Of a DNA stretch of 64,000 nt, positions 1-7,834 are shown piece by piece. How positions within the stretch are numbered: the stretch's first letter is position 1; each line of letters begins with the position of its first letter. Both the position numbers and the translations under genes were made by a program. The notes below the pieces were generated by a model. That model saw nothing but the letters and a program-made list of their open reading frames with translations, was not told the origin of the DNA and ran no database searches. Source of the stretch: an uncultured Clostridium sp. (lineage in GTDB: Bacteria; Bacillota; Clostridia; Lachnospirales; Lachnospiraceae); the NCBI GenBank assembly GCA_902496665.1, contig CABVBU010000011.1, positions 1 to 64,000 on the forward strand. Reading direction: 5' to 3'.

Positions 1-54
1 TCAAGACGACGCCCTCTCACGGCGTAAACCCGGGTTCGATTCCCGGACAGGTCA
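1..54 (+). tRNA. tRNA-Glu (CUC), 3' part only
   Basis: The 5' end lies outside the window. The anticodon stem pairs positions 9-13 with 21-25 around a 7-base loop whose central triplet at 16-18 is CTC, which reads Glu GAG codons. The T-arm follows (CCGGG / TTCGATT / CCCGG), then the acceptor strand ACAGGTC and discriminator A. No CCA is encoded. Confidence 0.85.
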
Positions 55-55
55 T

Positions 56-91
56 GAAGCTGTATGGAATTCCATACAGCTTCTTTTTTTG
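56..91 (+). terminator. Intrinsic terminator after tRNA-Glu
   Basis: A near-perfect palindrome (GAAGCTGTATGG ... CCATACAGCTTC) is followed by a run of T residues at 84-90. It ends the tRNA transcript. Confidence 0.85.
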
Positions 92-170
92 TTTAACACG
101 ACCATATTCGGCACAAAATGTGCCAAAGCTTATTCTTTTTTTCTTTTCTCATTTTCCCTTTTACCTGACT

Positions 171-200
171 GAATCCCATTTTATATTTCCCGCATACCCT
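171..200 (+). promoter_or_regulatory. Possible sigma-E promoter for cotJABC
   Basis: CATACCCT at 193-200 resembles the sigma-E -10 element (CATACAHT), with GAATCCC at 171-177 as a weak -35, 15 bp apart. The cotJ operon of Bacillus subtilis is sigma-E dependent. The rest of 92-232 holds nothing else recognised. Confidence 0.35.
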
Positions 201-232
201 AATATCAGAACAAATAAAGGAGACATCCGCAT

Positions 233-505
233 ATGAGTTGCAGAAATTCTGATCTGCCGGATACCGCTATGGCACCATCCTGCGGCTGCGGCAGAATTCC
301 GTCCAATATTTCCGGTCCCGGACCTGTGATGCGTCCGGTATCCAGTTCCTGTTTTGACGGCAATGACCCAAGATTTCCGATAGGAATGGGATACCTTCCG
401 ATGCAGATGTGGGAAACCACATATCCGTTAGCCAGAGGCTTTGTCCGGGGAACGATCTTCCCGTCCCTGGATCTTCCGTTTGCTGTGGGGAGGTGCAGAA
501 GATGA
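233..505 (+). CDS. cotJA: Spore coat protein CotJA
   Basis: This 90-residue protein belongs to the CotJA spore coat family. The family signature IGMGYLPMQMWETTYP and the RGTIFPSLDLPF segment are visible in the second half. The N-terminal part is rich in Cys and Pro (C17, C19), which is variable in the family. AAGGAGA precedes the ATG at a normal distance. The gene overlaps cotJB by the ATGA arrangement and so is translationally coupled to it. In Bacillus the CotJ proteins are made in the mother cell and deposited in the inner coat; the same role is inferred here. Confidence 0.88.
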   Translation: MSCRNSDLPDTAMAPSCGCGRIPSNISGPGPVMRPVSSSCFDGNDPRFPIGMGYLPMQMWETTYPLARGFVRGTIFPSLDLPFAVGRCRR

Positions 506-876
506 TGGAACTGTATCGATGCAGCATGATGCCGGGAATGCCGGCAGAACCCGTGCGGGATTCCCGCCTGTCGGCCCAGAATGTAATGCCTGCGTGCAGT
601 ACCTGTCAAGGTGCCGGGCGCATAATTACCCAGGATAAAGAGGCGCTGATGCGCCAGATCATGGAAGCTGGTTTTGCCATGGATGACGTCATCCTGTTTT
701 TAGACACTCATCCGGAAAATCAGGATGCACTTCGCTATTACAAAGCGGTACGCGACATGCGTGACCAGTCCATGGCTGCCTATGAAAATCAGTTTGGGCC
801 GTTGAGATATACCGATGTCACGTCCTCGTCCTGGGACTGGGTAACTGAAAAATGGCCATGGGAAGGAGGATGTTAA
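502..876 (+). CDS. cotJB: Spore coat protein CotJB
   Basis: This is a 124-residue CotJB homologue. The diagnostic segment is in the middle: a helix ending in AMDDVILFLDTHPENQDAL, close to the family's LDTHP motif. The start at 502 was chosen because it overlaps the cotJA stop codon and has GGGGAGG just upstream; a second ATG follows directly. The open frame runs further upstream, inside cotJA, but has no ribosome site there. The protein is a small coat component whose biochemical role is unknown; in Bacillus it is needed together with CotJA and CotJC. Confidence 0.88.
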   Translation: MMELYRCSMMPGMPAEPVRDSRLSAQNVMPACSTCQGAGRIITQDKEALMRQIMEAGFAMDDVILFLDTHPENQDALRYYKAVRDMRDQSMAAYENQFGPLRYTDVTSSSWDWVTEKWPWEGGC

Positions 877-877
877 G

Positions 878-1501
878 ATGTGGATTTACGAAAAAAGACT
901 GCAGTTTCCGGTAAATATTAAGGAACCAAACGCGAAGATGGCGCAGTTTATCATGAGTCAGTATGGTGGACCTGACGGCGAAATGGGCGCGTCCATGCGT
1001 TATCTCTCCCAGCGCTATTCCATGCCCTACGGCGAGCAGAAAGCGGTTCTGACAGACATTGGTACAGAGGAGCTGGCGCACCTCGAGATCGTCGCGGCGA
1101 TCGTTCATCAGCTCACGAGAAATCTCACAGCCGAAGAACTGGAAGCACAGGGCTTTGGCCCATACTATATCGACCACACCACAGGAATCTGGCCCCAGGC
1201 GGCTGGCGGCGTGCCCTTTAACGCCTGTGAGTTCCAGTCAAAAGGTGATCCGATCACGGACCTTTTCGAGGATCTCGCTGCGGAGCAGAAAGCCCGGAGC
1301 ACCTACGACAATATTCTGCGCGTCGTGACAGACCCGGATGTCTGTGAGCCGATCCGCTTCTTAAGGAAACGCGAGATCGTCCACTTCCAGCGCTTCGGCG
1401 AAGCCCTCCGCGGTCTCCAGGATAAACTGGATTCCAGAAACTTCTACGCATTTAATCCAAGCTTTGACCCAGCGCCGGTGATGGCAAGGAACAGTCAGTA
1501 A
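878..1501 (+). CDS. cotJC: Spore coat manganese catalase CotJC
   Basis: This 207-residue protein belongs to the di-manganese catalase family, which breaks down hydrogen peroxide. A four-helix bundle is expected, and the metal ligands can be placed at E35 (GGPDGEMGAS), E65 and H68 (GTEELAHLE), E136 and H169 (REIVHFQRF). All five are present, so activity is plausible. The gene starts two bases after the cotJB stop, with AAGGAGG in front. CotJC is deposited in the spore coat, where it could protect an anaerobe's spore from peroxide. Confidence 0.92.
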   Translation: MWIYEKRLQFPVNIKEPNAKMAQFIMSQYGGPDGEMGASMRYLSQRYSMPYGEQKAVLTDIGTEELAHLEIVAAIVHQLTRNLTAEELEAQGFGPYYIDHTTGIWPQAAGGVPFNACEFQSKGDPITDLFEDLAAEQKARSTYDNILRVVTDPDVCEPIRFLRKREIVHFQRFGEALRGLQDKLDSRNFYAFNPSFDPAPVMARNSQ

Positions 1502-1508
1502 TCATATC

Positions 1509-1571
1509 CAAAAAGAGATCCAGAGTCATTTCCGGCCTGATCCGCCGGATCTGATCTGAATCTCTTTTTTT
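1509..1571 (+). terminator. Intrinsic terminator of cotJABC
   Basis: The arms AAAAAGAGATCCAGA and TCTGAATCTCTTTTTTT enclose a second small stem (CCGG...CCGG) and end in a T run. Confidence 0.75.
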
Positions 1572-1686
1572 GAGAAACCTTTCCGCACCTGCGGAATCCG
1601 CTGCTTGCAGATCCCCTGCTGCCACATCGGCAAAAATGCCGCGCTGCAGCTATCTGAACCGCAAAAGCAGCCACATACCGCCCTTA

Positions 1687-1860
1687 TCAGGACATCTTGC
1701 ACTGGAAGGAATCACAGTCTGTACATTCCTTCTTTGTCGGATTTAACTCATGTGTCCCCACATGAATGCGGTCTAAGGTGCAGTAATCCACATTCTCCGC
1801 ATGATGCACGCAGTTATGGATCGAGCACTGGATGCTGTCGTTCTTCTCCTGATTCATCAT
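1687..1860 (-). CDS. Small DUF1540 cysteine-rich protein
   Basis: This is a 57-residue gene read from the minus strand. It carries the DUF1540 pattern: QCSIHNC near residue 11, then YCTLDRIHVGTHE, and TKKECTDCDSFQC near the end. Six or seven cysteines in CxxxxC spacing suggest a small metal-binding or disulfide-bonded protein. AGGTGGTG precedes the tandem ATG ATG start. Such proteins are common in spore-forming Firmicutes, often as one or two domains; the function is unknown. It lies alone between the cotJ terminator and the CBS gene. Confidence 0.85.
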   Translation of the reverse strand: MMNQEKNDSIQCSIHNCVHHAENVDYCTLDRIHVGTHELNPTKKECTDCDSFQCKMS

Positions 1861-1984
1861 TGTTTTTCACCACCTTTTTCTGGGATGGTATCAGTATAAC
1901 CAGCCGGTGGAAAATGATGCTGGAAAAAGATGTCAGCAGTTTACGCGGCATTCCACAAAAACATGCCTGCCGAAATGCATTATT

Positions 1985-2401
1985 TTAAGCGTTTCCAGCT
2001 TTTTTATAGGAACCAGAAAAATACTTCATGATATCACGTCTCGTGATGATTCCGATAAACGACTTATTGTCATCCAGCACCGGCACAAAGTTCTGCTGCA
2101 TCGCCTTGTCCAGCAGATCTTCCATCTTCGCCCCGGCGTTTACCGGGCTGTTGTCCTGGCGGCGCTTTACCTCCATAACGGAGATCAGCTCCATATCCTT
2201 TAAGCTCTGGTTCATATGACTCTTCATGTACCAGAGCAGGTCGCCTTCCGTCAGGGTTCCCGCGTATCGTCCCTGCTTCGTGAGGATCGGCAGGGCGGAA
2301 TATCCATGCGCCTCCATCAGGTCGATGGCATCTCTGAGGTTCGAGTCGGAATAAATAAACGCCACATCACTCTTCGGTGTCAGAAAAAACAGAATATTCA
2401 T
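1985..2401 (-). CDS. CBS domain-pair protein
   Basis: This 138-residue protein consists of two CBS domains (about residues 5-60 and 72-132), recognisable by AHGYSALPILTKQGRYAGTL and FVPVLDDNKSFIGIITRRDI. CBS pairs bind adenosine nucleotides and usually act as energy sensors. There is no attached enzyme domain, so its partner is unknown. AAAGGAGAG precedes the ATG. It starts 11 bases after the LUD gene, so the two are probably one transcript. Confidence 0.85.
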   Translation of the reverse strand: MNILFFLTPKSDVAFIYSDSNLRDAIDLMEAHGYSALPILTKQGRYAGTLTEGDLLWYMKSHMNQSLKDMELISVMEVKRRQDNSPVNAGAKMEDLLDKAMQQNFVPVLDDNKSFIGIITRRDIMKYFSGSYKKAGNA

Positions 2402-2412
2402 GCGTCTCTCCT

Positions 2413-3009
2413 TTAATATCCAAGATCTTCGTTGATAAATACCATTTCAACTTCCATTCCGGTACATGGACGTTCCAGAATCAGAATCGCATTGCAGATC
2501 CTCTCCGGGCTGTTGCAGTCATAGCATTTTTTCTCACCAGATACAACACATGGAGTCTTTTTATTAAACCGCTCCGCGTTCTTTGGACAGGCGACATTTC
2601 TGGCGCGGTCCATAGCGGAGGTGAGATCGGGGGCGATCTTATTTTTACCGATCACATAGTAAACGCGCTTCGGTCCAAACAGGCTCTCGGCAAGGCGGTT
2701 TCCTGTCCCATCGATGTTGATGATCTGACCAGTCTCCGCAGCCGCGTTGGCGCTCAGTATGTACACGGTAGACTCATTTTTTGCCCTGATCCTCGCGTCC
2801 GGTCCCTGTTCCCAGTGCCAGATCACTTCGTTATTTTTCCCAAGGATCTCGAAGAGATTCATCTCCTTCGCGGTCATACAGCCACCGAAGCCAACAGTCT
2901 CACCCTTGATCTGATCGTCAAGATACGCTGCCGCTTCCTCTTTTGTCTCGAAATATGATGTATGGAAACGATGGTTTTCAAAGTTCTTTTTCAGCTTTTC
3001 GTAATCCAT
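2413..3009 (-). CDS. LUD domain protein (LutC/YkgG-like)
   Basis: This 198-residue protein has the LUD (DUF162) fold found in LutC and the C-terminal part of LutB of the lactate-utilisation pathway. The N-terminal helix pair is followed by GETVGFGGCMTAKEMNL, and a later block (SANAAAETGQIINIDGTGNR) is typical. The partners LutA and LutB are absent here, so this is one of the solitary LUD proteins common in Clostridia whose substrate is not established. CxxC pairs occur near residue 165. AAGGAGG precedes the ATG. Confidence 0.85.
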   Translation of the reverse strand: MDYEKLKKNFENHRFHTSYFETKEEAAAYLDDQIKGETVGFGGCMTAKEMNLFEILGKNNEVIWHWEQGPDARIRAKNESTVYILSANAAAETGQIINIDGTGNRLAESLFGPKRVYYVIGKNKIAPDLTSAMDRARNVACPKNAERFNKKTPCVVSGEKKCYDCNSPERICNAILILERPCTGMEVEMVFINEDLGY

Positions 3010-3074
3010 AAGTTCCTCCTTAAATCAATCGTTTAAAACAGAGCCGCAGGATCTTCCACGACTCATCTTCATCT

Positions 3075-3082
3075 ATTATAGC
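3075..3082 (-). promoter_or_regulatory. Extended -10 promoter of the LUD-CBS pair
   Basis: On the minus strand TGCTATAAT gives a consensus extended -10 about 65 bases before the LUD start. No good -35 is seen. Confidence 0.5.
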
Positions 3083-3230
3083 ACAATCTGCAATAAAATT
3101 CGGGAATAATACATGAATTATTTGTGAAGTTTTTCTTCATTTTATTAACACTGACCTTTCCATTTATGATCGTGTTCCACATTTTTTCTGTTTGAATATT
3201 TCTGCTCCCGGTATTTTCTGAACGCAGGGA

Positions 3231-3278
3231 AAAAAAGAAAGCCTGCAGAACGGCGAAGCTCTGCGGGCCTTCTTTTTT
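3231..3278 (-). terminator. Terminator after the spoIIQ-like gene
   Basis: The stem GGCCCGCAGAGC / GCTCTGCGGG has A and T runs on both sides (GAAAAAAAGAAAG and CTTCTTTTTT), so it can act in both directions. It lies just below the spoIIQ-like stop codon. Confidence 0.7.
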
Positions 3279-3306
3279 CCATATGCGGTTTTTTATTTCT
3301 GAATCT

Positions 3307-4158
3307 TCACTCCAGAAAATCCAGCGCATCCACCGGCACGCCGTCCTTCAGGAACTCGAAGAACACGTTTGTGCCTTCCACTGTGTAGTATTTTGTCGGC
3401 TCAGCGACGTAGCCTAAGAGGTCGCCCTGATGGACGTACTCGTTTTCTACGACGGGGATCTCCTTTAACTGGCCGCAGACGGCGGTATATCCATTTCCGA
3501 GGTCAAGGTTGACATAATTACCGATCTCCTCATTTGTTCCCACAGAGACGACTCTGGCGTCCGCAGGGGCGGATACCGGGGTGCTGATCTCGCTCTGGAT
3601 CACATTGGCGGGATTGACTTTGTACTGGTCCAGGGTCGGGAAGTAGGTCGTTGTGTCCATGCTGTAGCCAAGAACGATATTTCCGGTCACAGGCCAGGAG
3701 AGCTTGTCTGTGTCGGCGAAATCGAGAACCAGGGACTCGCTGACGGCGGCACCGGCTTCCGCCATGGAATTTGCGCCTGTCAATGCGCCATCCGATGCGT
3801 CAGCCAGTCCGGTATCCACCGAAATTCCATCGGAAAAAGAGCCGGTGGCAGCGCCATTTTCATTGGCCGCCAGACCGGCAGCCGTGCCGTCTCCGGCAGG
3901 TTTCCCATTCCCGGCTTCATCCCCGGATGCTGCCAGTTCCCCGGCCAATGTATCCCCGCCGGACTCCGCGCCTGCGTTGGAATCCCCCGCGATCACATGA
4001 TCCGGGTCTTCGATCTCCAGATAGGGGCTCTCTCCGATATTTTCTCTCCCCTTCTGAATTCTTACAGCGCCTGCTGCCGCAACAATAGTCAACAGGCCAA
4101 GTACGAGCATGACAAGGACAAATTTGTCCTTGAAAAGCTGATTTCCTCTTTCTTTCAC
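3307..4158 (-). CDS. spoIIQ: SpoIIQ-like M23 (LytM) domain protein, degenerate active site
   Basis: This 283-residue protein has one N-terminal membrane segment (FVLVMLVLGLLTIVAAAG), a long Ala/Gly/Ser/Asp-rich linker and a C-terminal LytM/M23 domain (about residues 150-283). The order and the neighbour spoIID point to SpoIIQ, the forespore protein that docks with SpoIIIAH. The zinc-binding residues of active M23 peptidases appear lost: the HxGxD region reads KVNPANVIQSE and the HxH motif reads NVFFEF, so it is probably a binding domain, as in Bacillus SpoIIQ. The GTG start at 4158 has GAGGTG seven bases upstream; an upstream GTG at 4236 in the same frame lacks a properly spaced site. Confidence 0.8.
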   Translation of the reverse strand: MKERGNQLFKDKFVLVMLVLGLLTIVAAAGAVRIQKGRENIGESPYLEIEDPDHVIAGDSNAGAESGGDTLAGELAASGDEAGNGKPAGDGTAAGLAANENGAATGSFSDGISVDTGLADASDGALTGANSMAEAGAAVSESLVLDFADTDKLSWPVTGNIVLGYSMDTTTYFPTLDQYKVNPANVIQSEISTPVSAPADARVVSVGTNEEIGNYVNLDLGNGYTAVCGQLKEIPVVENEYVHQGDLLGYVAEPTKYYTVEGTNVFFEFLKDGVPVDALDFLE

Positions 4159-4239
4159 GTTTATCACCTCGGTTATATTCTTACCCGCGGCGATGAAGTT
4201 ATACACGAAATCATACTTTTTTCTGGACGTATCCACCTT

Positions 4240-5184
4240 TTACTCCGCAATTTTCACGATCTCAATCCCCTGAAAATAATATTTCAGCAGTTCCCGGAAC
4301 CCGCTCCCCTGCTCTCTCTCCATCGCGTCCGCCCCAGCCTGGGAAAATCCATAGCCGCTGCCGATCCCCTTCGATGACACCCGGATCTTCCCGTCCGCCG
4401 ACGCAAAATGGAAGCAGGATGTCTGCAGCCCCAGAGAATCCCGGACCTCATCCCCGGTATAATCCATATCCCCGATCTGCACCCGCTTCACATACCCGGC
4501 ACCATCCCGCTCGATGATCTGGATCTTTCCGGCGATTCCCTCCGCTCCCGGGCGCGGTCCGCCGGTCCTTCCGATCTTATCCGCAAACTCCGCTTCTGTG
4601 AATGTACGGACACTTAAGAATCCATCCACTTCCAGATCCCCCGGACTTTCCACACTGCAAAGATATGGGTACGCCGTCAGTTCTCTCGTCTTTCCGGCGG
4701 CTGCCAGGCAGTAGAACGGCTCGATCAGATCCCCGTCGCACTCTGCCACAAGACCAGGCGTCTCCCGCACCGCCTGGCGGACTTTTTCATAATACTCCTC
4801 AAAGTGTTCTTTTCCCCACTTCTTCTCCATCTCCCGCACGCTCAGACAGTCAACATCCAGTTCTTCCTCCATAAGACTCCTGTCAAACGTCCTCGAAGCG
4901 CCTGAAAAAGTCCCTGCTGCATCTGAATCAGCTCCATCTCCTGCGTTTTCCAGCAAGATTCCTGGATCCGCGATTCTGTACACATACGTCCTCGCAAGCA
5001 CTGCCTGTGCCTTCAGCGTCTCGATCCCATACTCCGCCGGGATCTCCGCCGCCACAACTCCCACAAGGAACTCTTCCGCCGGAACTTCCACTCCGGCATC
5101 CGTCCGGATCCTGCCAGTCCACGCTAACGTCGTCACATAAGGGATCATGACCATCGCAAACAACATCACAAAAAAACGTTTCAT
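4240..5184 (-). CDS. spoIID: Stage II sporulation protein D (SpoIID)
   Basis: This 314-residue protein has an N-terminal signal anchor (FFVMLFAMVMIPYVTTLAW) and the SpoIID/LytB domain. The catalytic block VGVVAAEIPAEYGIETLKAQAVLARTY is intact, including the Glu used by SpoIID lytic transglycosylases; the C-terminal SKGIGSGYGFSQAGADAM is also typical. It remodels septal peptidoglycan so that the mother cell can engulf the forespore. GGGGCGGG precedes the chosen ATG at 5184; an in-frame ATG lies eight codons upstream. The spoIIQ-like gene follows, and SpoIID-SpoIIQ both serve engulfment. Confidence 0.93.
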   Translation of the reverse strand: MKRFFVMLFAMVMIPYVTTLAWTGRIRTDAGVEVPAEEFLVGVVAAEIPAEYGIETLKAQAVLARTYVYRIADPGILLENAGDGADSDAAGTFSGASRTFDRSLMEEELDVDCLSVREMEKKWGKEHFEEYYEKVRQAVRETPGLVAECDGDLIEPFYCLAAAGKTRELTAYPYLCSVESPGDLEVDGFLSVRTFTEAEFADKIGRTGGPRPGAEGIAGKIQIIERDGAGYVKRVQIGDMDYTGDEVRDSLGLQTSCFHFASADGKIRVSSKGIGSGYGFSQAGADAMEREQGSGFRELLKYYFQGIEIVKIAE

Positions 5185-5237
5185 AAAAAATACCCGCCCC
5201 ATACACATCTGATATCCGGTTGATCCCCGGTATCTCT

Positions 5238-5265
5238 AGTGTATGAGACGGGCCTTATTTTTATG
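5238..5265 (-). promoter_or_regulatory. Sigma-E-type promoter of spoIID
   Basis: The minus strand has CATAAAAA, 12 bases, then CATACACT. The second element matches the sigma-E -10 consensus CATACAHT exactly. SpoIID is made under sigma-E in known spore formers. Confidence 0.6.
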
Positions 5266-5269
5266 TTAT

Positions 5270-5305
5270 GTAACTATTCAGCACCTTCATAGTTACAAGC
5301 AAAAA
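5270..5305 (+). repeat. Truncated copy of the 133-bp repeat (left hairpin only)
   Basis: GTAACTATTCAGCACC followed by TTCATAGTTAC forms the first hairpin of the element, then AAGCAAAAATT. The copy breaks off exactly at the glgP stop codon. It may serve as a 3' hairpin of the glgP message. Confidence 0.7.
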
Positions 5306-7759
5306 TTACAGCTCTACATTGATCTTCTTCAGATGCCAGATATCCCTTACATACTCTTCGATCGTGCGGTCAGAGGAGAACTTTCCTGCAGATGCGGTAT
5401 TGAGCATCGCAGTTCTCGCCCACCACTTCTCGTCGCGGTATGCCTGGTCGATCTTCTTGTGGGACTCTGCATAGGAGCGGAAGTCCTTTAAGATGAAATA
5501 AGTATCTGCGCGGTCGCTGCTCTGGGTGTTGAGCAGGGAGTTGTAGATATCGCGGAACAGTTCCGGATCCTGCGGAGAATAGTAGCCGTTGATGAGCTGC
5601 ATCAGCACACGGCGGATATCCTGATCATTGTTGAAGATATCCATCGGGTTGTAACCGCCGTTGTTTTCAAGATTGATGATCTCATCTGCGGACGCACCGA
5701 AGATGAACATGTTCTCCTTGCCGACTTCCTCTGCCATTTCCACATTTGCACCGTCCATGGTGCCGATCGTCAAAGCACCGTTCAACATGAACTTCATGTT
5801 GCCGGTACCGGATGCCTCCTTGCTGGCTGTGGAGATCTGCTCGCTGACATCAGCAGCGGAGAAGATCAGCTCTGCGTTGGATACACGGTAGTCCTCGATA
5901 AATACGACCTTTAACTTGCCGCCGATGGACTTATCGTTGTTGATCACGTCAGCCACATTGTTGATGAGCTTGATAGTCAGCTTCGCACGCTTGTATCCGG
6001 CTGCCGCCTTTGCTCCGAAGATGAAGGTTCTCGGAACGATGTCCATATTCGGGTTATCTTTCAGCTGGTTGTAGAGATACATCACATGAAGGATGTTCAT
6101 GAGCTGTCTCTTGTACTCATGCAGACGTTTTACCTGGACATCAAAGATGGAACGCGGATCGACATCGATTCCGTTGTGCTCCTTGATGTACTTTGCAAGG
6201 CGGACCTTGTTCTGGTACTTGATATTCATGAACTCCTGCTGGCACTTCTCATCGTCAACGAATACGGAGAGCTTCTTGACGTTGGAGAGGTCTGTGATCC
6301 ACTCGCTGCCGATCTTATCTGTTACCCAGTCTGCAAGAAGCGGGTTGCCGTGAAGCAGGAAACGTCTCTGGGTGATACCATTCGTCTTGTTGTTGAACTT
6401 CTCCGGCATCATCTCATAGAAGTCGCGGAGTTCCTGTTTCTCAAGGATCTCTGTGTGAAGCTTCGCAACACCGTTTACAGAGAAGCTGCCGACGATCGCA
6501 AGGTAAGCCATGCGGACCTGTCCGTCATAGATGATGGCCATTCTGCGGATCTTCTCGTTGTCACCCGGATATCTCTGCTGGATCTGGGCAACAAAGCGGC
6601 GGTTGATCTCCTCAACGATCTGGTAAACACGCGGAAGCAGACGGGAGAACAGCTCGATCGGCCATTTTTCAAGTGCCTCAGCCATGATGGTGTGGTTTGT
6701 GTACGCACATGTCTTTGTTGTGATCTCCCATGCCTCATCCCACTCAAGGTTCTCCTCATCGAGCAGGATACGCATTAACTCAGCCACAGCAACAGTCGGA
6801 TGGGTATCGTTTAACTGGAATACTGCCTTCTCGTAGAATTTATGGATGTCGTCATGTCTCTCTTTGTACTTCTTGACAGCACGCTGAACACTTGCGGAGA
6901 TGAAGAAATACTGCTGTTTTAAGCGCAGCTCTTTTCCGGAGTAGTGGTTGTCGTTCGGGTAAAGGACCTCGACGATAGTCTTTGCCAGGTTCTCCTGCTC
7001 AACGGCCTTCTGGTAATCGCCTTTGTCAAACTCGCTTAAGTTAAAGGTGTTCACCGGCTGAGCATCCCAGATTCTTAAGGAGTTTACGACGTTGTTGCCG
7101 TAACCGACGATCGGGATATCATACGGAACAGCCATAACGGACTGGTAGCCCTTCTGTACGAAATGGTTTCTCTTTCCGTCCCACTCAGTCTCGACGTAGC
7201 CGCCGAATTTGACCTCTGTCGCGTACTCCGCGCGGCGGATCTCAAGCGGATAGCCATCCTTTAACCACTCGTCCGGAACCTCGATCTGGTAGCCGTCGCG
7301 GATCTGCTGCTTGAACATACCGTAACGGTAGCGGATTCCGCAGCCGTATGCCGGGTATCCTAAAGATGCAAGGGAATCCAGGAAGCATGCAGCGAGACGT
7401 CCAAGTCCGCCGTTTCCAAGCGCCGGGTCTCTCTCCTGGTCCTCGATGCTGTTTAAATCGAAACCGAGTTCCTCGAGCGCCTCAGCGATCTCTTTCTGCT
7501 CGCAGAGGCTGATGATATTGTTTCCAAGGAAACGGCCTGTCAGGAACTCCATGGACATGTAGTAAACGACTTTTACGTCATCCTTATCATACTCTTTGTG
7601 AGTTGCGATCCAGCGGTCGATGATCATATCTTTGACTGTAAGCGCGACTGCCTGGTAAACCATGGCCGGAGTCGCCTCATCGATCGTTTTGCGATAAATG
7701 TTCTTCACATTGTACGCAATGGATTTTTTCAGTTCTTCCTTATTCATTGTCTGACTCAC
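5306..7759 (-). CDS. glgP: Glycogen/starch/alpha-glucan phosphorylase
   Basis: This 817-residue enzyme belongs to glycosyltransferase family 35 and releases glucose-1-phosphate from alpha-1,4-glucans. The pyridoxal-phosphate lysine is K656 in EASGTGNMKFMLNG. The N-terminal EDQERDPALGNGGLGRLAACFLDS and the DVQVKRLHEYKRQLMN segment are family signatures, and length matches typical bacterial GlgP. The GTG start at 7759 is supported by AAGGAGG eight bases upstream; the ATG four codons later is too far away. It is a single-gene unit between ileS and the spoIID pair; no other glycogen gene is nearby. Confidence 0.96.
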   Translation of the reverse strand: MSQTMNKEELKKSIAYNVKNIYRKTIDEATPAMVYQAVALTVKDMIIDRWIATHKEYDKDDVKVVYYMSMEFLTGRFLGNNIISLCEQKEIAEALEELGFDLNSIEDQERDPALGNGGLGRLAACFLDSLASLGYPAYGCGIRYRYGMFKQQIRDGYQIEVPDEWLKDGYPLEIRRAEYATEVKFGGYVETEWDGKRNHFVQKGYQSVMAVPYDIPIVGYGNNVVNSLRIWDAQPVNTFNLSEFDKGDYQKAVEQENLAKTIVEVLYPNDNHYSGKELRLKQQYFFISASVQRAVKKYKERHDDIHKFYEKAVFQLNDTHPTVAVAELMRILLDEENLEWDEAWEITTKTCAYTNHTIMAEALEKWPIELFSRLLPRVYQIVEEINRRFVAQIQQRYPGDNEKIRRMAIIYDGQVRMAYLAIVGSFSVNGVAKLHTEILEKQELRDFYEMMPEKFNNKTNGITQRRFLLHGNPLLADWVTDKIGSEWITDLSNVKKLSVFVDDEKCQQEFMNIKYQNKVRLAKYIKEHNGIDVDPRSIFDVQVKRLHEYKRQLMNILHVMYLYNQLKDNPNMDIVPRTFIFGAKAAAGYKRAKLTIKLINNVADVINNDKSIGGKLKVVFIEDYRVSNAELIFSAADVSEQISTASKEASGTGNMKFMLNGALTIGTMDGANVEMAEEVGKENMFIFGASADEIINLENNGGYNPMDIFNNDQDIRRVLMQLINGYYSPQDPELFRDIYNSLLNTQSSDRADTYFILKDFRSYAESHKKIDQAYRDEKWWARTAMLNTASAGKFSSDRTIEEYVRDIWHLKKINVEL

Positions 7760-7781
7760 CCCTAAGTCCTCCTTATGATAC

Positions 7782-7822
7782 GCATCCCGCAGTGCCGGAA
7801 TTTCCTGGTCCCCGCGGGATGC
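7782..7822 (-). other. GC-rich hairpin between ileS and glgP
   Basis: GCATCCCGC at 7782-7790 pairs with GCGGGATGC at 7814-7822. No T run follows on the minus strand, so it may be a weak terminator or a processing hairpin upstream of the glgP ribosome site. Confidence 0.5.
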
Positions 7823-7834
7823 TTAATTGATGCC

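Noticed and set aside
54..236. 60-residue frame after the tRNA
   Set aside because: It starts at the tRNA 3' end, crosses the terminator and has no ribosome site; its composition is T-rich noise.
2377..2958. 193-residue plus-strand frame opposite the LUD gene
   Set aside because: It is the antisense of a clear family member and has no ribosome site or recognisable domain.
6086..6778. 230-residue plus-strand frame inside glgP
   Set aside because: It is an antisense shadow caused by codon bias in glgP.
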